Origin: Chryseobacterium sp.
GTDB lineage: Bacteria > Bacteroidota > Bacteroidia > Flavobacteriales > Weeksellaceae
Assembly (NCBI GenBank): GCA_030146295.1
Contig: JASLCD010000150.1
Span: 1-8,276 of the forward strand
DNA: 8,276 bases
Direction: 5' to 3'
Every line of letters begins with the position of its first letter. The first letter of the stretch is position 1. Shown piece after piece: positions 5,659-8,276 of the stretch. Both the position numbers and the translations under genes were made by a program. The notes below the pieces were generated by a model. The model had not been told where the DNA came from and made no database searches. It saw only the letters and a program-made list of their open reading frames with translations.

Positions 5659-6720
5659 TGTTATTTTGAGATTTATCAAAAATTGTTTATATTTTTTTAA
5701 ATTCTCATCATTTGGATTTAAATTTAGAGCATATTGTATTCTTCCTAATAAATGTGAAATATAATATTCTCGAGTTTCATTAGTTTTTTGCAGATGACTT
5801 TCAATACCATGTTTCATAATGAAATACATTACTTTCCTTATATCATTCCTGTCTTTTTTAGGTAATTGTAATTTTTTATTAACAATAACACCCGAAATTA
5901 TTTGAGGAACATTTTGTTTCATATAATTGATTTTGTTCTCATTTAATTTTAGATTATAATTAAGTAATTTATCTTTAACAAACTTAATTAATTCGTTTTT
6001 AGCAATTGAATCACCTGAGAAAGCCATATCATCAGCATATCTTGTATATTTTATTTTTAAGTTGAAACAGTATTCTGCAATTTCATCATCAAAATCAGCT
6101 AAAATAAGATTGGAAAGATAAGGACTTGTTGGAGCTCCTTGTGGTAGGTATCTAATTAAGGTACTAAGTTCTTTCTCTTCTTTAACATCTGAATATGTAC
6201 ATAAACAAGATAAATATAAAGCTAAATCTCTCGCATATCCAATTTTTAAAAAGTACTGTTCTACTAAGTTATATTTTATTGAAGAAAAAAAATCCTCAAT
6301 ATCTAGTGTTAAAACTTCTTTTTCATTTGTATGAAATCGTAAATATTCTTTGAATTTTTTTTTAGGAATATAGCTTTTACAGTATTTACTTGATTTTTGT
6401 TTGTATAATATTTCTTTTAGAATGAAATATTGTATTTCTTTTAAGCTAGGTAATGGTTCTGAAATTTTTCGACTATTTCCATTTTTTTTTTTAACTTGAA
6501 AATGTCTATAAAAAAATTCAGTTGATAATATAGCTCTAGTTAAATAATCATGCTTATATCCAACTAAGCCAGATAAATGATAAGAATTATAAATTATTGG
6601 TAAATTATTATCTACCAAATTTTCACCATATCTCAAACATTTAATGATATTTTCCTCCGAGTAAGCGCTATTAAGTGCTTTTTCTCTAAATATCTTTTTA
6701 TACGTTTCAAAATCCTTCAT
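5644..6720 (-). CDS. Retron-type reverse transcriptase, 358 residues
   Basis: RNA-directed DNA polymerase of a retron, expected to prime on the 2'-OH of a guanosine in its own RNA and make msDNA. Seen in order: fingers motif YRHFQVKKKNGNSRKISEP (71-89), LKEIQYFILKEIL (93-105), the first catalytic aspartate in LTLDIEDFFSSI (137-148, D140), LPQGAPTSPYLSNLI (192-206), the active site YTRYADDMAFSG (225-236, D230 and D231), KLNENKINYM (258-267), ISGVIVNKKLQLPKK (275-289) and the thumb-like GRIQYALNLNP (326-336). No maturase or endonuclease domain follows, and the compact length fits retrons rather than group II introns. The retron-specific NAxxH and VTG motifs are altered, to YLRFH (126-130) and ISG. 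It lies directly behind the structured RNA region, the usual retron order, and is very AT-rich compared with the flanks. All catalytic residues are present. Confidence 0.94.
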   Translation of the reverse strand: MKDFETYKKIFREKALNSAYSEENIIKCLRYGENLVDNNLPIIYNSYHLSGLVGYKHDYLTRAILSTEFFYRHFQVKKKNGNSRKISEPLPSLKEIQYFILKEILYKQKSSKYCKSYIPKKKFKEYLRFHTNEKEVLTLDIEDFFSSIKYNLVEQYFLKIGYARDLALYLSCLCTYSDVKEEKELSTLIRYLPQGAPTSPYLSNLILADFDDEIAEYCFNLKIKYTRYADDMAFSGDSIAKNELIKFVKDKLLNYNLKLNENKINYMKQNVPQIISGVIVNKKLQLPKKDRNDIRKVMYFIMKHGIESHLQKTNETREYYISHLLGRIQYALNLNPNDENLKKYKQFLINLKITKMLP

Positions 6721-6733
6721 ATGATCTAAGTTG

Positions 6734-6890
6734 TTTCCTTTGTGTTTGGGAGACTAAAAATCTCCCAAACGGAAAAATGAGCTTTAATAAAGCAAATATC
6801 GAAGCAAAGCGGAGATTTTGCTTTATTACAAGCTCATTGAGCTTGAAATTATGTTCCCAAATTAGGGTATGTGACATCACATCCCGTATT
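6734..6890 (-). ncRNA. Candidate retron msr-msd RNA
   Basis: The non-coding stretch between the winged-helix stop and the reverse transcriptase start is unusually full of stems, read here 5' to 3' on the minus strand. H1: GGGATGTG (6885-6878), loop ATGT, CACAT-a-CCC (6873-6865), one bulge. H2: CAAGCTC-AAT-GAGCTTG (6845-6829). H3: a 21-bp stem built of AATGAGCTT (6838-6830) with AAGCTCATT (6784-6776) and TAATAAAGCAAA (6828-6817 region) with TTTGCTTTATTA (6796-6785), with one bulged base, closed by ATC/GAT and a 13-base loop. H4: GTTTGGGAGA (6770-6761), 7-base loop, TCTCCCAAAC (6753-6744), extendable by TTTCC with GGAAA (6738-6734). Position and size fit a retron RNA. H1 and H2 would suit msr, H3 or H4 the msd hairpin. 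I could not fix the branching G or the a1/a2 pairing, so the ends are approximate. Confidence 0.72.
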
Positions 6891-7217
6891 TTAAAAAAAG
6901 ATTTTATTTTGGTCTGGTAAATATACAAAATCTATTTCTAACTTTTTATCTAGTTTAGATTTTGATTCTTTGATGATCCATTCTTCTTTATTTTTAGATT
7001 TATATGTAATTGCTAATTTTTCTAGAAGATCCTCTCCTTTTTTTGTTAAGGTAATTTTTTGATTAACATAAGTAAGGATATTTTCATTAGTTAAGTTTTT
7101 TATATTATTTACTATATCAATGTAGCTAACTTCATTTCGGACTAATTTTGTTAGTGTACCATTGAATTTTAAAACGTATAAAAGCTGGTATAGATCAGTA
7201 TTGTTAAGCTTTTTCAT
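6891..7217 (-). CDS. Small winged-helix protein of the retron operon, 108 residues
   Basis: Predicted winged helix-turn-helix DNA- or hybrid-binding protein, probably the accessory subunit that links msDNA to the effector. The first 70 residues read as three helices and a wing: LNNTDLYQLLYVLKFNG, VSYIDIVNNIKNLTNENIL as the recognition part, and YVNQKITLTKKGEDLLEKL, where the I-x-L-T-x-K-G pattern is typical of a wHTH wing leading into the last helix. The C-terminal part (about 75-108) is charged, ends in FVYLPDQNKIFF and has no recognisable fold. Its ATG 7217 lies inside the last codons of the upstream PRTase gene (14-base overlap), which implies translational coupling and matched amounts of both proteins. 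Its stop falls right at the 5' edge of the structured RNA. Exact function is inferred from context. Confidence 0.8.
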   Translation of the reverse strand: MKKLNNTDLYQLLYVLKFNGTLTKLVRNEVSYIDIVNNIKNLTNENILTYVNQKITLTKKGEDLLEKLAITYKSKNKEEWIIKESKSKLDKKLEIDFVYLPDQNKIFF

Positions 7218-8097
7218 ATCTTGGAAATGGCGGAGTTAAACCTATCTTTTCTTTATATTTATTCCAAAAGATTGGAAATGTATTATCGGGTGTTCGTAAT
7301 AAGGTAATTAAGCTTTCTGATTCTTTGAATCCTAAAGAATATTGTTTAATTCCAAAAAAAATCCTATTTTCAATTTTCTTCATTATTTCTTTTTTAATTT
7401 CAATATCCTTTCCTACGTTATAATCAGTTATGCCTTTTAATACATCAAAATTATAATATATTTTGTGTCTTTTATTAATTCTTTCTAAAGTGTCTTTTCT
7501 AATTGCAATTGTTAAAATTCTAAGATTTTCAATAAATCTATTATTAATACCAGTAATTTCTTTGATACATTCATTAAAAGTTTCACCACTTCCTATAAAA
7601 TCATCTACTAAGATAAAAACATCAGAGTTTTTAAATCTTAATTTTTTTAAATCATTAAAGTTATTAATATCTTCAAATCTAAACTTTTTTCCATTTGGGA
7701 TTGTCTCTAATAATGACTTCATTAGATATGATACAAATGATCCACTTTTTACTTTAAATTGATGTGTTTTTTTTATAATAGGAAATGCGTATATATTTGT
7801 ATTTCTATGGTTTAAATCGGATGTTAAATTGATCAGTAATGTTCTACAACTATTATAATAATCATTTAATGAAATCCAGTGAAACTCTCTTAATAATTCT
7901 AATATTAATAAGTATTCATTTTTATCCACGATTATTTTTTCTGAAAATTTACTTAGAGAATTAAATACATCCACATAATTTTCTTTTTGTTTCCATCCTT
8001 TTTTTTCAAAAATGTCATCTAGTTCTAGCAGATATGCAGCAACATCTTCTGAGTTCATGTATAATTTTGTCTTAATAGTTTTATCAAATATATGCAT
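7204..8097 (-). CDS. Phosphoribosyltransferase-fold effector of the retron (PRTase-CE-like), 297 residues
   Basis: Most likely the toxic effector of the retron. The stretch VFILVDDFIGSGET (160-173) is a clear type I PRPP-binding loop: hydrophobic strand, acidic pair D165-D166, then GSGET; the hpt product in this window has the same element. The C-terminal GFKESESLITLLRTPDNT (256-273) followed by PIFW (275-278) resembles the tail of conflict-system PRTases (PRTase-CE), where an N-T-P/N-T-x-P-x-x-W segment is typical. The first 100 residues are helical with no known motif. No membrane segment. It probably acts on a nucleotide, nucleic acid or protein through a phosphoribosyl chemistry, but the target is unknown. 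It heads the operon and overlaps the winged-helix gene. A second ATG at 8058 (MNSEDVAAYLL, 284 residues) may be the true start, since two -7 boxes lie at or upstream of the first codons. Confidence 0.85.
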   Translation of the reverse strand: MHIFDKTIKTKLYMNSEDVAAYLLELDDIFEKKGWKQKENYVDVFNSLSKFSEKIIVDKNEYLLILELLREFHWISLNDYYNSCRTLLINLTSDLNHRNTNIYAFPIIKKTHQFKVKSGSFVSYLMKSLLETIPNGKKFRFEDINNFNDLKKLRFKNSDVFILVDDFIGSGETFNECIKEITGINNRFIENLRILTIAIRKDTLERINKRHKIYYNFDVLKGITDYNVGKDIEIKKEIMKKIENRIFFGIKQYSLGFKESESLITLLRTPDNTFPIFWNKYKEKIGLTPPFPRYEKA

Positions 8098-8114
8098 TAT
8101 TCAAAATTAATCAA
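8085..8114 (-). promoter_or_regulatory. Likely retron operon promoter
   Basis: On the minus strand TTG (8114-8112), a 19-base spacer and TATATTTG (8092-8085) fit the Bacteroidota TTG-N17-23-TAnnTTTG pattern exactly. Transcription would start near 8079, downstream of ATG 8097, favouring translation from ATG 8058. A second perfect -7 box, TAATTTTG (8109-8102), overlaps it but has no good -33 partner. Confidence 0.6.
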
Positions 8115-8154
8115 GTATCAAAATTTTTCAGTCAGAAATAAAATTCGTCTCAAA

Positions 8155-8186
8155 TTTGCTCACCCAATTTTTTAAAAGTAATTTTG
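8155..8186 (+). promoter_or_regulatory. purA promoter
   Basis: TTTG (8155-8158), a 20-base spacer and TAATTTTG (8179-8186) match the Bacteroidota housekeeping promoter in both boxes and spacing. The start site would be near 8193, giving a leader of about 20 nt. It does not overlap the divergent retron promoter, so both can be active at once. Confidence 0.75.
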
Positions 8187-8212
8187 CACGAATCTAAAAA
8201 CAAAAGTAAAAT

Positions 8213-8276
8213 ATGTCAACTTATGTAGTTGTAGGTCTTCAGTACGGAGATGAAGGCAAAGGAAAAATCACGGATG
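8213..8276 (+). CDS. purA: Adenylosuccinate synthetase, first 21 codons (gene runs off the window)
   Basis: Joins IMP and aspartate with GTP in the first step towards AMP. From ATG 8213 the frame reads MSTYVVVGLQYGDEGKGKITD and is cut by the window end. The GLQYGDEGKGK stretch is the signature N-terminal GTP-binding loop of PurA, including the catalytic aspartate (D13) and the loop lysines. A strong promoter and an A-rich leader lie directly upstream. Only about 5 percent of the gene is visible, but this motif is distinctive enough for a firm call. Divergent from the retron operon. Confidence 0.93.
   Translation, partial: MSTYVVVGLQYGDEGKGKITD

Noticed and set aside
6865..6885. TGTGATGTCACA inside H1 as a CRP-type operator
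   Set aside because: The spacing does not match TGTGA-N6-TCACA, and the palindrome is explained as the first stem of the retron RNA.
6721..6890. CRISPR-like array
   Set aside because: The repeated AAGCTC and TTTGGGA strings are short, inverted and unevenly spaced; they are stem arms rather than repeat-spacer units.
6757..6905. AAAATCT (6905-6899) with AGATTTT (6763-6757) as the a1/a2 pair of the retron RNA
   Set aside because: Only 7 A/T-rich bases in an A/T-rich region, and it would break the stronger H4 stem; chance pairing is likely.
6707..6928. 73-codon minus-strand frame across the gap between the winged-helix gene and the RT
   Set aside because: It runs through the structured RNA region in a different frame from both neighbours, its product has no domain, and the stems explain the sequence better.
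5386..8212. Direct repeats or attachment sites flanking the retron cassette
   Set aside because: By eye I found only short A/T-rich similarities at the two edges, not a convincing target-site duplication.

Overview
The window reads as a chromosomal segment of a Bacteroidota flavobacterium, most likely Chryseobacterium or a close relative. The support is the type of the purine genes and of the ABC-F protein, promoters that fit the Bacteroidota pattern (TTG/TTTG, about 20 bases, TAnnTTTG), A-rich leaders with almost no Shine-Dalgarno sequence, and a GGGCTTTAGCCC-type palindrome between genes. The genus is an inference from memory of such genomes, not from a search.

Layout. Positions 1-1085 hold minus-strand purine genes: a 3'-truncated adk (adenylate kinase) downstream of hpt (hypoxanthine phosphoribosyltransferase). 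A 398-base divergent gap follows, with the hpt promoter, the promoter and leader of the next gene, and a possible leader peptide. Positions 1484-3073 encode a plus-strand ABC-F ATPase. A palindromic element lies in the convergent gap. Then come three minus-strand genes: a HEAT-like protein starting at GTG, a P-loop kinase-like protein without the Walker lysine, and a monoacylglycerol-lipase-like hydrolase. At 8213 the plus-strand purA (adenylosuccinate synthetase) begins and runs off the window.

Between the hydrolase and purA, about 5610-8115, sits a markedly AT-rich cassette that I read as a complete retron defence system. In transcription order on the minus strand it has a phosphoribosyltransferase-fold effector (PRTase), a small winged-helix protein overlapping it by 14 bases, a structured non-coding stretch of about 155 nt (the candidate msr-msd RNA), and a retron-type reverse transcriptase with an intact YADD centre. 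A hairpin at the end of the reverse-transcriptase gene closes the unit.

In the expected model, the reverse transcriptase makes msDNA from the RNA, and this RNA-DNA hybrid with the winged-helix protein holds the PRTase effector inactive until phage infection disturbs it. That mechanism comes from other retrons and is inferred here. The flanking genes are ordinary housekeeping genes, so the cassette looks like a horizontally acquired insert at a variable locus beside purA.
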